This document shows positions 46,183 to 54,196 of a DNA stretch of 64,000 bases, piece after piece. The notes beneath the pieces were generated by a model. It had not been told where the DNA came from, did not search any database, and worked only from the letters and a program-made list of their open reading frames with translations. Position 1 is the stretch's first letter; each line of letters begins with the position of its first letter. Source of the stretch: DSQK01 sp964550175 (lineage in GTDB: Archaea; Nanobdellota; Nanobdellia; Woesearchaeales; ARS49); the NCBI GenBank assembly GCA_964550175.1, contig CAZJXP010000001.1:868001-932000 (forward strand), written 5' to 3'. Both the position numbers and the translations under genes were made by a program.

Positions 46183-47553
46183 TTACTTGTCTGACTTGCC
46201 GGGCTTGACCATCATCGCGATCAAAAGCACGATGATGACGATTGCAGCCAAGATTCCGACGCTCAAGGTCGCGATGCCGGCCGGGGATTCCAAGAAGGAA
46301 TCGGCTGACTTTGCGCGGACGCTGGTCGTTGAAGTTGTGGTGGTCGTGGTCGGTGCAGTCGTGGTCGGAGTCGTGACAACCGGCGTAGTGGGCGCCGGAG
46401 TGACTACTGCACACGGGTCGACAATCAAGCTCAAGGTCGCCTGGTCGCTCTCGATGTCGTTGTTCCAGAACGACGTCAATTCGACGCTGTAGGTTCCGGG
46501 CTTGACGTTCGTGCCAAGCAAGACAGGGATGGTTCGCGAGCTTTCGTCGCTTTCATCGATCGAGATGTCTTCCTTCATGACATTAACGCCCAAGGAAGGG
46601 ATTGCGACTTCAATCGCAACTTCGTCCTCGTCGCTCTTGCCGATGTTCTTGAGCTTCATCTTGACGTCGAACGTGTTCTTGTCGCACGCGAGTCGGGACG
46701 GGCTCAACGAGGCGCCGTTGATGGTGATTTCGTGGCTTTCACGGTCAACATTCAAGTCGAACTCAGCAGTCGCGCCGTGGCGTCCGCTGAACGAGCCTTC
46801 TCCTCGGCCTTCAACCGAGATTTTCACGGTGTAGCTGCCTGAGGCGTCGTCTTCGATTTCGATGTTGCTGAACGTCACGGAGTCCTCATCTTCTGCAGAT
46901 AAGTCGCCGAGGTCTTCGTCTTCGTCGATGTCAAAATCGCTGTCGTCCAAGACGACGTTGATGGTGATGTCTTCGAGGTCGATGTCTTCGTCATCGTTGT
47001 TGTTGTACGTGTTCTCGACAACGACACGGATGTCGATGGAGTCGCCGGGCTTGAGGTCGTCGACTTCGTCGCCGTCATCCAACGAGTGCTCTTCGTCGCC
47101 GTTGACGGTGACAAAGATGTCCTTGATTTCCAAGTGGTTCTCCATCTGGACCTTCAAGTCTCCGCTGCCGGAGATGGTGCTGTTGCCGTCGCTTCCGGTG
47201 GCAACGATGCTGCCGACCGAGAATGCGCCGTCGTCCAATGCGCTGTTGACCGCGTCATGGTTGTCGGCGATCTTGCCGTTGACCGTGACTGTGGCGACAG
47301 CCGCTGCCGCGAGCGAAGTCGGAGCACCCGTGAAGGTGATCGCGTAGCCGCTCGAGGCCGTGCTGGAAACCACGATGCCGGTGACCGTTGAGGCTCCGGT
47401 GTTCGTGATGGTAAACGTCGAACTGTCCGTGTCTCCCGGAACCGCGTTCGAGTCGCCCAACGTCGTCTCTGAGACGACGATTGCCGCGCTGACCGAGCTT
47501 GCCATCAAGGCAAGGCTGAAGATCAGCATGGATATAATCGATAATTTCTTCAT
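46183..47553 (-). CDS. Surface glycoprotein with Thr-rich stalk
   Basis: The 456-residue protein has a signal peptide (about 1-24, ending SSVSAA) and beta-sandwich repeats with CARDB-like patterns (LKPGDSIDIRVVVENTYNN, KLKNIGKSDEDEVAIEVAIP). It has acidic runs (DDEDIDLED, DEDEDLGD), a Thr/Pro stalk (TTTAPTTTTTTSTT) and a C-terminal membrane helix. The stalk is a likely O-glycosylation site. A strong TATA (GTTTATATATAAAGG, 47603-47617) and GGGGGT before ATG 47553 suggest high expression. It may be a major envelope protein. Confidence 0.78.
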   Translation of the reverse strand: MKKLSIISMLIFSLALMASSVSAAIVVSETTLGDSNAVPGDTDSSTFTITNTGASTVTGIVVSSTASSGYAITFTGAPTSLAAAAVATVTVNGKIADNHDAVNSALDDGAFSVGSIVATGSDGNSTISGSGDLKVQMENHLEIKDIFVTVNGDEEHSLDDGDEVDDLKPGDSIDIRVVVENTYNNNDDEDIDLEDITINVVLDDSDFDIDEDEDLGDLSAEDEDSVTFSNIEIEDDASGSYTVKISVEGRGEGSFSGRHGATAEFDLNVDRESHEITINGASLSPSRLACDKNTFDVKMKLKNIGKSDEDEVAIEVAIPSLGVNVMKEDISIDESDESSRTIPVLLGTNVKPGTYSVELTSFWNNDIESDQATLSLIVDPCAVVTPAPTTPVVTTPTTTAPTTTTTTSTTSVRAKSADSFLESPAGIATLSVGILAAIVIIVLLIAMMVKPGKSDK

Positions 47554-47602
47554 AGTTGGTACCCCCACTAAAGGATAGTGTTGTTATTCCTTAGGAGTAA
47601 TA

Positions 47603-47617
47603 GTTTATATATAAAGG
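47603..47617 (-). promoter_or_regulatory. TATA region of the surface glycoprotein gene
   Basis: CCTTTATATATAAAC on the minus strand, about 50-64 bp before the ATG, leaving a leader of about 30 nt with a G-rich ribosome-binding site. Confidence 0.6.
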
Positions 47618-47741
47618 TATCGGTATTTTGTGAAGGAAACTTCGTTTTAGGCACTTTGAATGGATTCGCGCCGAATATCGAGAAAAACCTATTGTGCGGG
47701 TATTTGGGTGTTCGTACTTAGTTAGACTATTGCTGCTTAGT

Positions 47742-48788
47742 TCAGGGGGTCATGAATTCATAGGTTATCTTTGAGATGTCTGCGATGATACGATCGGCTT
47801 CCGAAGAAGTGGCATTTTCGCTCATCACGCAGATAAGATAGTCTTTTTTCTCCAAATAGACAATGCCGCAGTCATGGGAAGATTGGCCGTAAGGCGTCAC
47901 GCCGAACTTGTGCGAAATCTTCACTTCAGGAGGAAGCCCGGCCGGAAGCTGGTTCTGGTGAGGGGTGTCCGCTAATATCGAAAGAATGCTGTTCGAGAAC
48001 GTTCGACGCAGATAGGTCGAAACATATAGTGAACGGAAGATGTTCGCGTATTCCTTCGGAGAGGCTTTCGTGAGGGCATCGCGGTCTTTCGGCCAGTCCA
48101 AGCCCATCGCTGTGCGGGCGGACATCATCTCATCGGTGTTCAGTTGGCGCAACAGCGCCCGTCCGGCCGTGTTGTCCGACTTTTGCAACGTTTCCGTGAT
48201 GAGCGATTTCACCGTGAACGAGCTTCCGGGTTCCAAATATGCGAGCGAACCAAACGCAGCGTCGAAATCCTCCTCAAGAAGAGTTATTCGGTCGTCGAGC
48301 GATAGTTCGCCGTTCTGAACCTTCTTTTAGATTGCGATGACGATGGGTAGTTTTGCGAGGCTCGCAGGGTAGAATTTGTCGCGTTCCTTGATCCCTATCC
48401 AGGCGCCAGAGTCCAAGTCCTCGATGTACAAACCATAATTGCCCGTGACATCGGTCTGCGCCAGCCGCGCGTCAAGCTCAATCCGCAACGGAAGCAACGA
48501 CGCCGTCAACGATTTTTGATAGTCAAGAAATTTATCTAGCTCAAGGGCTGCGATGTCGGGACGCACGAGCTCGAATTTATTCGTATTCGCATAATGGTCG
48601 CTTGATTTCTGCGCGTGCAGGTGTATATACATCAACAGAAGGATGATAATCAGAGATAGAAACGCAATCACGTAATTTTTTGCCGCAACGTGATTTTTGT
48701 GGAGCTTATGCTCATCGGTCTTTTTTTCGTGATGATGATTCGTTGATGACCCTGTGTTTTCGAGAGATGGCTCGGCGTCCATAGGCAC
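47742..48788 (-). pseudogene. Beta-lactamase-like serine hydrolase interrupted by a nonsense codon
   Basis: The reading frame aligns end to end with the intact paralogue at 49119. It has an N-terminal cytosolic tail, a membrane anchor (about 38-55), YIEDLDSGAWIGI, the SxxK box PASLAKLP, SDN in KSDNTAGRAL and HKFG for the KTG box. A single in-frame TAA at 48327-48329 falls where the paralogue has Leu (PLMVSVLKQ against PIVIAI-stop-KK). Both sides remain open and collinear, so this looks like a recent inactivating substitution. A sequencing error is the alternative. Confidence 0.8.
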
Positions 48789-48833
48789 ATAAAATCGTTA
48801 TTCACTATATGAATTTATGGGCATAATCCGAAG

Positions 48834-48845
48834 GTATTTATATAA
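48834..48845 (+). promoter_or_regulatory. TATA box of the SemiSWEET gene
   Basis: GTATTTATATAA lies 20-31 bp before ATG 48865, which sets the start downstream of an earlier in-frame ATG at 48817. Confidence 0.55.
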
Positions 48846-48864
48846 CGATTTCGTAACGATTACT

Positions 48865-49122
48865 ATGGACATCTGGAGCGTCATCGGCATTGGCGGGGCT
48901 GTCTGCGTCAGCATCGGCTGGGTGCCGCAGATACTCCATGCCTGGAAATCTAAGAGCCTGGATGACGTTCATTGGAGTCTACTGGTGCTGTTGCTCTTCG
49001 GCTCGTTCCTCTGGATTGCCTACGGCTGGCATAACGGCGACATGATTGTGGTTGCGACCAATGTGATGATAACGATCTTTCTTTTGACGTTAGCTACGAT
49101 GAAGAAAGAGTTTAAGCATTAG
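48865..49122 (+). CDS. SemiSWEET (PQ-loop) transporter
   Basis: The 85-residue protein has three membrane helices. IGWVPQILHAWKSKS carries the PQ motif, and SLDDVHWSLLVLLLFGSFLWIAYGW in part follows as in SemiSWEET sugar transporters, which work as dimers. The substrate cannot be read from sequence. Its stop overlaps the convergent serine hydrolase gene by 4 bp. Confidence 0.88.
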   Translation: MDIWSVIGIGGAVCVSIGWVPQILHAWKSKSLDDVHWSLLVLLLFGSFLWIAYGWHNGDMIVVATNVMITIFLLTLATMKKEFKH

Positions 49123-50096
49123 TTCTTGCGGTCGGCCTGCTGTTCCTTTGACATGAATGAGTAGGCAGTTCGTGAAATTTCGGTTGTGACTCGACTGGCA
49201 TCTTCAAAACTGGTATGCGCGCTCATGATGCAGATAAGATAGTTCTTTTCCGGCAAATACACAATTCCGCAGTCATGGTTTTGGCCTTCATCCTTCCAGA
49301 ATCCGACTTTGTGAGCAACCTTGACCTCAACGGGGATTCCGGGAACAAGCTGCTCATTATATTCGGTGTCAACGAGCGTTGATAACAATAGCTGAGAGAA
49401 TCTGCGGCGCAAGTACGTAGAAAAATAGAGTGAGCGCAAGATGTTCGAATATTCCTTCGGCGAGACGTCAATTTTTCCCGAGGTTATTTCACTGAGCGGA
49501 ATTCCGAATGCGATAAACGCTGAGTTCAGATCCTCTTTTGTCACGAGCGTAGCGAGCGCGTTTGCGGCAATGTTGTTCGATTCCATCGCGGTAAGGCGCA
49601 GGAGCTCGTTCACAGTGCGCTTTTCGCTCGTTCCCGAGCTATTTTTTAGGTTTACCTCGACCTTTTCGTCAAGAGAAAGGTATCCAAGCTCAACCTGCTT
49701 CAGCACTGAAACCATCAACGGCACTTTCATCAGGCTTGCGGGGATGAACGGATCGCGCTCATTGACGCCCATCCAGGCACCGGAAAATAAGTCTTCGACG
49801 TACACGCCGTATTCTCCCGGTTCATTCTCTAAAATCGGCGTGATCTTCGCCCTGAGCTCGACCATAGAGACAGTCAACTTTTTTTGCGTTGCCAAAAAGT
49901 CGTCAACGTCAAGCCTCGCAATCTCGGGGTGCAGAAGGTCGAATTGGGACGGGTCGGGAGCTGATGCGCTTTCGCTCGTCAGCAACGGCCAGGCAGTAAG
50001 GATGAGGATAGTGGCAAGAAAACTCACGATGGTGGCAAACCGCCAATCAAACGCCTTCTTGTGCGCGTGATGCTCGGGCGCAATAGGAGTGTCCAT
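49119..50096 (-). CDS. Membrane-anchored beta-lactamase-like serine hydrolase
   Basis: The 325-residue protein has a short His-rich cytosolic N-terminus, an anchor (about 21-38) and an exported class A-like penicillin-recognising fold. SxxK is in IPASLMKVPLM, SNN is in AMESNNIAANAL where SDN is usual, and HKVG stands for KTG. Because archaea lack peptidoglycan, the substrate is unclear; a cell-envelope or secreted-ester target is possible. The degraded paralogue at 47742 shows a duplication around the SemiSWEET gene. Confidence 0.82.
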   Translation of the reverse strand: MDTPIAPEHHAHKKAFDWRFATIVSFLATILILTAWPLLTSESASAPDPSQFDLLHPEIARLDVDDFLATQKKLTVSMVELRAKITPILENEPGEYGVYVEDLFSGAWMGVNERDPFIPASLMKVPLMVSVLKQVELGYLSLDEKVEVNLKNSSGTSEKRTVNELLRLTAMESNNIAANALATLVTKEDLNSAFIAFGIPLSEITSGKIDVSPKEYSNILRSLYFSTYLRRRFSQLLLSTLVDTEYNEQLVPGIPVEVKVAHKVGFWKDEGQNHDCGIVYLPEKNYLICIMSAHTSFEDASRVTTEISRTAYSFMSKEQQADRKN

Positions 50097-50134
50097 TGCT
50101 ATTGAAAAATGAAGTTACTATTTGAATATTGCTA

Positions 50135-50254
50135 TGGTTCTTTGTACGTTGCTGTCCTAAGTTTACTTTTTACCGCCCCGATTCGCACCGTTGGCTTGAT
50201 TGTAACCAGAATTGATGCCGTAACGACGAAACAAAACTTGACGGTAAAAAGTTA
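50135..50254 (+). repeat. R1 intergenic element, copy M
   Basis: GGTTCTTTGTACGTTGCTGTCC, ACTTTTTACCGCCCCGATT, GTTGGCTTGATTGTAACCAG, AATTGATGCCGTAACGACG, AAACAAAACTTGACGGTAAAAAG in order. Inverted ends at 50166-50175 and 50242-50251 enclose 86 bp. It is the closest relative of copy A. Confidence 0.85.
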
Positions 50255-50287
50255 TGTTAGGAAAGAAATGGAAAATCGCTAAAACAA

Positions 50288-50911
50288 TTATCTAGACGCG
50301 TCTGCTTGTCTTTCGAGCTCAAGCTTCTTCGAAATCGCAAGGCTCTTCGCATCCAATCGGTAGGCCGAGATGATCTCTTCCGCCAACGCGGATTCGATGG
50401 AGGTCTTTGAGTTGAAGCTCTTGGAGTACGCGCTTTGGGTGAAGTAGCGCAACGCGATGTCGATTCGTCGCTGCGGCGAGCACTCGGTCGCTTTCGGATA
50501 ACGGGCGCCGCCGTATTCGATGGTGACGATTTCTTCTCTCGGCGCTGCGTTTTCTAGAGCCTTGACGAAGACCTTGATCGGGTTTTCCTTGAGCTTCTGC
50601 TCAACCACTTCGAGCGTTCGCTTGACGATGTCATGAGCCTGCACGGCCATGCCGGTCGTGTGACCTGAGCTGTGCCAGTGCTTTCCTGACTTCGAGCCGG
50701 CGTTCATGACCTTGTTGATCAATCGTTCGATGATGAAGACTTTGCTCTTGTGGAAGTTGTGGCCCGCGTAGCGCGCGCCGGTCTTCGGCACGATGCGAGC
50801 ATCCGTGACGATGTATCGCTGCAGGCCGAGATCTTCGACCGCGATTCCTTCGGTCGACCACTTGTTAAATGCAAGAATGTGGCTCTTGTTGATTTTGACG
50901 TCAGTTGCCAT
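50288..50911 (-). CDS. rps7: Ribosomal protein S7
   Basis: The 207-residue protein matches archaeal S7. It has FIIERLINKVMNAG, SGKHWHSSGHTTGMAVQAHDIVKRTLEVVE in part, ENAAPREEIVTIEYGGARYPKATECSPQRRIDIALRYF in part and a conserved helical end. It binds 16S rRNA at the head of the small subunit. I choose ATG 50911, 1 bp after the S12 stop; the longer frame overlaps S12 with unrelated sequence. Confidence 0.96.
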   Translation of the reverse strand: MATDVKINKSHILAFNKWSTEGIAVEDLGLQRYIVTDARIVPKTGARYAGHNFHKSKVFIIERLINKVMNAGSKSGKHWHSSGHTTGMAVQAHDIVKRTLEVVEQKLKENPIKVFVKALENAAPREEIVTIEYGGARYPKATECSPQRRIDIALRYFTQSAYSKSFNSKTSIESALAEEIISAYRLDAKSLAISKKLELERQADASR

Positions 50912-50912
50912 G

Positions 50913-51350
50913 TTACTTTCGTGCCTTCTCGATCTTGCCCGATCGCAATGCGAGGAGTGATTGATCGTTGACTTTGATAACGGCCCATCGGACGCCCGGG
51001 ATGTCTCCCTTGGCTCGGCCCTTCTTTCCGCCGATGCACTCAATCATGACTTCGTCGTGCTCGTCGATGAGCTTCTGCGCGCCATCGCCCGTCATGAACG
51101 CGGTCACTTGTCGGCCGTTCTTGATTAATTGGACGCGGCAGCACTTTCGCATCGCCGAGTTCGGCTGCTTGGCTTCCAACTGCACCTTTTCGAGAACGAT
51201 TCCCTTGGCTTGGCTTGCGCCTTCCAACGGGTCAGATTTCTCCCTGAGATTGAGCATTCGCTTGATGAACTTTTTGTTGTGCCAACGGCCTTCGTGTCGA
51301 CGTCGGATTAACGACTTAGCGACATTGAGTCCGTTTGCCTTATTTGCCAT
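50913..51350 (-). CDS. rps12: Ribosomal protein S12
   Basis: The 145-residue protein contains the universally conserved decoding-site block EAKQPNSAMRKCCRVQL and GDIPGVRWAVIKVN. The TATA box (51371-51381) supplies its own promoter, needed because the usual upstream cluster (NusA) is separated from it by 2.1 kb. It is followed directly by S7. Confidence 0.97.
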   Translation of the reverse strand: MANKANGLNVAKSLIRRRHEGRWHNKKFIKRMLNLREKSDPLEGASQAKGIVLEKVQLEAKQPNSAMRKCCRVQLIKNGRQVTAFMTGDGAQKLIDEHDEVMIECIGGKKGRAKGDIPGVRWAVIKVNDQSLLALRSGKIEKARK

Positions 51351-51370
51351 TGTTATTGAATCCTTGAGAG

Positions 51371-51381
51371 GGGGTATTTAA
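51371..51381 (-). promoter_or_regulatory. TATA box of the S12-S7 operon
   Basis: CCTTTAAATAC on the minus strand, 21-31 bp before the ATG at 51350. Confidence 0.6.
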
Positions 51382-51517
51382 AGGTTGCGGAGATAGTGGG
51401 AATTACGAGCTCTGTCGACGAACTTTACGTTTCTGACGACGGTCGGGCTAAACTCGCCAGGATTCACAGTCTATTCTCGTTTTCGGCGAGACCTATGACT
51501 GATGCTGATTAATCGTT

Positions 51518-51557
51518 CGTAATCCTTCCGCTTTTTCCGCAAACTTTCCGGTTTTTG
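51518..51557 (-). repeat. R3 40-bp repeat, copy 4
   Basis: On the minus strand AAAAACCGGAAAGTTTGCGG then AAAAAGCGGAAGGATTACGA. It lies at the edge of the toxin-antitoxin insertion between S12 and NusA, without an R1 partner. Confidence 0.75.
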
Positions 51558-51610
51558 GCGCGCAACGCACATAAACGATTCCGTCTTCTTTCTCAGCTAT
51601 GAGCGAAACA

Positions 51611-51644
51611 TTTAATAATAAGCGCAGTCTTACTGGGCTTATTA
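51611..51644 (+). promoter_or_regulatory. Promoter and palindromic operator of the AbrB/PemK pair
   Basis: TATA-like TTTAATAA begins at 51611. The perfect 8-bp inverted repeat TAATAAGC (51616-51623) / GCTTATTA (51637-51644) spans the start region and touches the ATG. Antitoxin autorepression at such a site is the norm. Confidence 0.65.
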
Positions 51645-51886
51645 TGGATATCATCCCAGTGTCTTCCCGCGGACAGATTGTCATTCCCGAGCACATACGG
51701 AAGAAATACCGCATCGCGCAGGGGACACGGCTTGTGCTGCAGGAAAAAGGCACGTCGCTCGTCCTGAAGAAGGAGAGCGAGGTAGAAAAACTCCTCTCGG
51801 ACGACCGTGACTTGCTGCTGACTGCTGAGACTTCGCTCGCTGACTGGAACACCCTTGAGGAGGACAAGGCATGGAAGGACTTGTGA
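51644..51886 (+). CDS. AbrB/SpoVT-type antitoxin
   Basis: The 80-residue protein has a swapped-hairpin AbrB DNA-binding domain (IPVSSRGQIVIPEHIRKKYRI in part, then GTRLVLQEKGTSLVLKK). A C-terminal acidic helix (LADWNTLEEDKAW) follows that would cover the toxin. I choose ATG 51644, which touches the palindromic operator. It overlaps the PemK gene by 16 bp. Confidence 0.88.
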   Translation: MDIIPVSSRGQIVIPEHIRKKYRIAQGTRLVLQEKGTSLVLKKESEVEKLLSDDRDLLLTAETSLADWNTLEEDKAWKDL

Positions 51887-52197
51887 AAGGGGACATCGTC
51901 ACCTTACTGTTTCCGTTCTCGGATTTGAGCGCCGCGAAGAAGCGCCCGGCGTTTGTCCTCGCAACCACGCGTGATGACATTATTCTCTGCCAGATAACCA
52001 GCAAGCCGCACGATCCTGACGGAATCGCTTTGAAAAAAATTAATTTCTCTCACGGAGGGCTGCCCTGCGACAGCGTCATCCGACCGAACAAGCTTTTCAC
52101 CGGACACCGTTCAATCATCATTGGCAAGGCCGGCTGCGCAAACGCCAAAAAGACAACTGAAGTCGTCAACGCCGTGTGCGAGATAATTCGAAGATAG
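51871..52197 (+). CDS. PemK/MazF-family toxin
   Basis: The 108-residue protein has VKGDIVTLLFPFSDLSAAKKRPAFVLA, then QITSKPHDPDGIALKK and SVIRPNKLFTGHRSII, matching the PemK/MazF endoribonuclease barrel with the usual RP and Lys/Arg pocket residues. It is coupled to the AbrB antitoxin. The pair reads against the direction of the surrounding ribosomal and RNA polymerase genes. Confidence 0.9.
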   Translation: MEGLVKGDIVTLLFPFSDLSAAKKRPAFVLATTRDDIILCQITSKPHDPDGIALKKINFSHGGLPCDSVIRPNKLFTGHRSIIIGKAGCANAKKTTEVVNAVCEIIRR

Positions 52198-52238
52198 TTC
52201 TGGGACGGTTGGAGAAGGTAGGGATTGTCGGATGAAAT

Positions 52239-52814
52239 TTATTCTGCTGCTTGCTTAAATTCTTTGGCTGCGCGTTTCAGTGCAGTTTCCAAGTCAGATT
52301 CAACTTGTTTGTGGGTGAGACCCATATCTCTTTCTTTTGGATTGACAAGCTTGCTTACAAAGTCAGAAATGGTATGATGAGTTACCATAGGGCTAGACGA
52401 TTTCGTTGGGTTAGGCCCGAAATAACCTTTATCTTTCGTGTAAAATCCAGGACCGCGCTCTTGTTGTTCGATACCGTATTCACGGTCATCCCAAGTCGGT
52501 TCAGCTTTGCTAGACCAACCTTCACAGCATTGACCGATCATTCCTAGATAAATAGAACATTTTCCTAATTGCACGCGCCCCTCTCGTTCCCAAGACGGCG
52601 CTGCTTTAAAGATTTCAATATGTTTAGGATCAAGTGCATGTTCAAGAAGAATATTCAATCGCTTAACATCTAATTCATATGCTTCTGTTTTTTCTTTTTC
52701 GATTATTTCCTGTCGCTGCTTTTGCGTCGTTTTCTCTGCAACAGCAGAACGATAACCATCACGTGCTTGCTGAGCTTCTTTGAGCGCGGCCGTAATACGT
52801 CGTGAGTAAGCCAT
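52239..52814 (-). CDS. Hypothetical protein in the S12-NusA gap
   Basis: The 191-residue soluble protein has an N-terminal coiled coil (RITAALKEAQQARDGYRSAV), a middle with paired Trp/Cys (QCCEGWSSKAEPTWDDREYG) and a helical end. I start it at ATG 52814 (MAYSRR), with the TATA-like TTTAAGAA about 30 bp before it. Its sequence is visibly more AT-rich than the neighbouring genes, which suggests acquisition. Function unknown. Confidence 0.55.
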   Translation of the reverse strand: MAYSRRITAALKEAQQARDGYRSAVAEKTTQKQRQEIIEKEKTEAYELDVKRLNILLEHALDPKHIEIFKAAPSWEREGRVQLGKCSIYLGMIGQCCEGWSSKAEPTWDDREYGIEQQERGPGFYTKDKGYFGPNPTKSSSPMVTHHTISDFVSKLVNPKERDMGLTHKQVESDLETALKRAAKEFKQAAE

Positions 52815-52931
52815 TTTATTCACTAAGCAAGATGTATTCTTAAACATTATGCAACTCAAGAATATTCTTCACCTTTTTCAGACAATCTTAGAAAGTAGGA
52901 GCTTCAGGCATAAGAAAGTCTTAGTTTGTAT

Positions 52932-53405
52932 TTACAATCCGTTTCCTGCATAGGCATTCTTCGGTATCGGCAAGTGTAATTCTTTCTTGAGTAAGTCCTT
53001 AACAAGTCCGCATAGGCCTTTCGGAATGTTCTTCATTACGGGAATAACCAAACATTGCGCTGGGCCTTGCTCAATGATCTTTTCCTTGATGCCTCTTGTT
53101 TTCTGCTTAAACGCGCCGACCCAGAGTGAGCCGCTTTGCTTGAACTGGCACTCATAAGATGTTGCACGGTGAGAAAAATAGAAATTCATCATGTGTCCAA
53201 CACATCGCCCACCTAGCTCGTGGCTCTTGCTCCCTCCATATCCATAGAACTCGTGAATTGTAATGTGCCCGGACAAACGGTTGGGAATCATCGCATCGTT
53301 GCTCGGACGATAATACCGGTGATCATACCCAACGAGCCCAGAAAACGGTTGATGTTCAATAGATTTGATAAGTGTTCCAACAATGAAATAACTACCATTC
53401 CTCAT
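52932..53405 (-). CDS. Hypothetical protein in the S12-NusA gap
   Basis: The 157-residue protein is rich in His, Tyr and Gly (GLVGYDHRYYRPSND, SGHITIHEFYGYGGSKSHEL, GRCVGHMMNFYFSHRA). The His pattern could be catalytic or metal-binding, but I recognise no family. AGGGGGACAT lies before the ATG. It is also more AT-rich than the flanking polymerase genes. Confidence 0.5.
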   Translation of the reverse strand: MRNGSYFIVGTLIKSIEHQPFSGLVGYDHRYYRPSNDAMIPNRLSGHITIHEFYGYGGSKSHELGGRCVGHMMNFYFSHRATSYECQFKQSGSLWVGAFKQKTRGIKEKIIEQGPAQCLVIPVMKNIPKGLCGLVKDLLKKELHLPIPKNAYAGNGL

Positions 53406-53507
53406 AGTATGTCCCCCTACTAATGCAGAATTCCTACACCATTAAAAAACCTTCGCATAACCGTCTCACCTTTCCCTCAGGTTCAGACAAAGCTTCAAAC
53501 AACCAGC

Positions 53508-53918
53508 TTAAGCAATCTTCAATTCAGAAATCGGGAAGTGCCGCTTAATAATCAGTTCATAAGCCCGCAAATTAGCGGCGTTTCTACCAATCAACATTCC
53601 ACGCGTTTGGTGGTCTGCTGAATGAATCGTAAGCACAGCATCTTCTTGCGTGATTTCTTTCACTTCAAGCGGATGCGTCAAATTTCTGACAAACTGATGC
53701 AAGTCAGTCGAATACTCGATGAACTTCACCCGTTTCTTCAACAAATTCTCAAGCTTCTTCGCGACAACGCCGCCCTTGCCGATGCAGCGCGCAATCGAGC
53801 CTTCCGGAACCAAGAAAATGATATTTTCAGGAAAGACAATCAAGTCCTTCGGAGTGACGCCGGAGAACTCCTCTAAGAAGTTCATCCACTTAAGCTCCTC
53901 CATGCCGTACGAGACCAT
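53508..53918 (-). CDS. nusA: NusA-like KH-domain protein
   Basis: The 136-residue protein has two KH-type loops, ARCIGKGGVVAKKLENLL (about 42-60) and GMLIGRNAANLRAYELI (about 107-123). This corresponds to the archaeal NusA, which lacks the N-terminal and S1 domains of bacterial NusA. It is coupled to L30e by a TGATG overlap. It probably binds nascent RNA and influences transcription elongation or rRNA folding. Confidence 0.92.
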   Translation of the reverse strand: MVSYGMEELKWMNFLEEFSGVTPKDLIVFPENIIFLVPEGSIARCIGKGGVVAKKLENLLKKRVKFIEYSTDLHQFVRNLTHPLEVKEITQEDAVLTIHSADHQTRGMLIGRNAANLRAYELIIKRHFPISELKIA

Positions 53919-54196
53919 CAGTCAACGGTGCTGAGAATGCTGACGCCGAACTGCTTTCGGCACAACGCGCCGACTTCGTCCGCGGTCAAAGGAATTTCGA
54001 CAACGATGACGCCCGCGACTTCTGCGTATCTTTTTACGTCCGCGAAAACATCCGCCTTGCAGTTCTTCGAGATGAAAACTTTTCTTGCGCGTCCGGCTTT
54101 GACGTTCTTGATTGTCCTTTCTTCGCCGAGCACGAGCTTGCCGGCTTCGAACAACTTCTTGATGTCTGCGTTAACGCTTGATTCGGTGGGTTTCAT
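53918..54196 (-). CDS. rpl30e: Ribosomal protein L30e
   Basis: The 92-residue member of the L7Ae/L30e fold has AGKLVLGEERTIKNVKAGRARKVFISKNC in part and AGVIVVEIPLTADEVGALCRK. It lies between rpoA2 and nusA as in other archaea, with 1-bp overlaps on both sides. Confidence 0.93.
   Translation of the reverse strand: MKPTESSVNADIKKLFEAGKLVLGEERTIKNVKAGRARKVFISKNCKADVFADVKRYAEVAGVIVVEIPLTADEVGALCRKQFGVSILSTVD

Noticed and set aside
48327..48329. Programmed readthrough or recoding of the stop codon
   Set aside because: The codon is TAA, there is no downstream SECIS- or PYLIS-like structure that I can see, and a single substitution from a Leu codon explains it.
395..50254. R1 copies as a CRISPR array
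   Set aside because: The copies are kilobases apart, differ in length and orientation and have no spacers or cas genes nearby.
50912..51043. N-terminal extension of S7 upstream of 50911
   Set aside because: It overlaps the S12 gene in another frame, with no similarity to S7.
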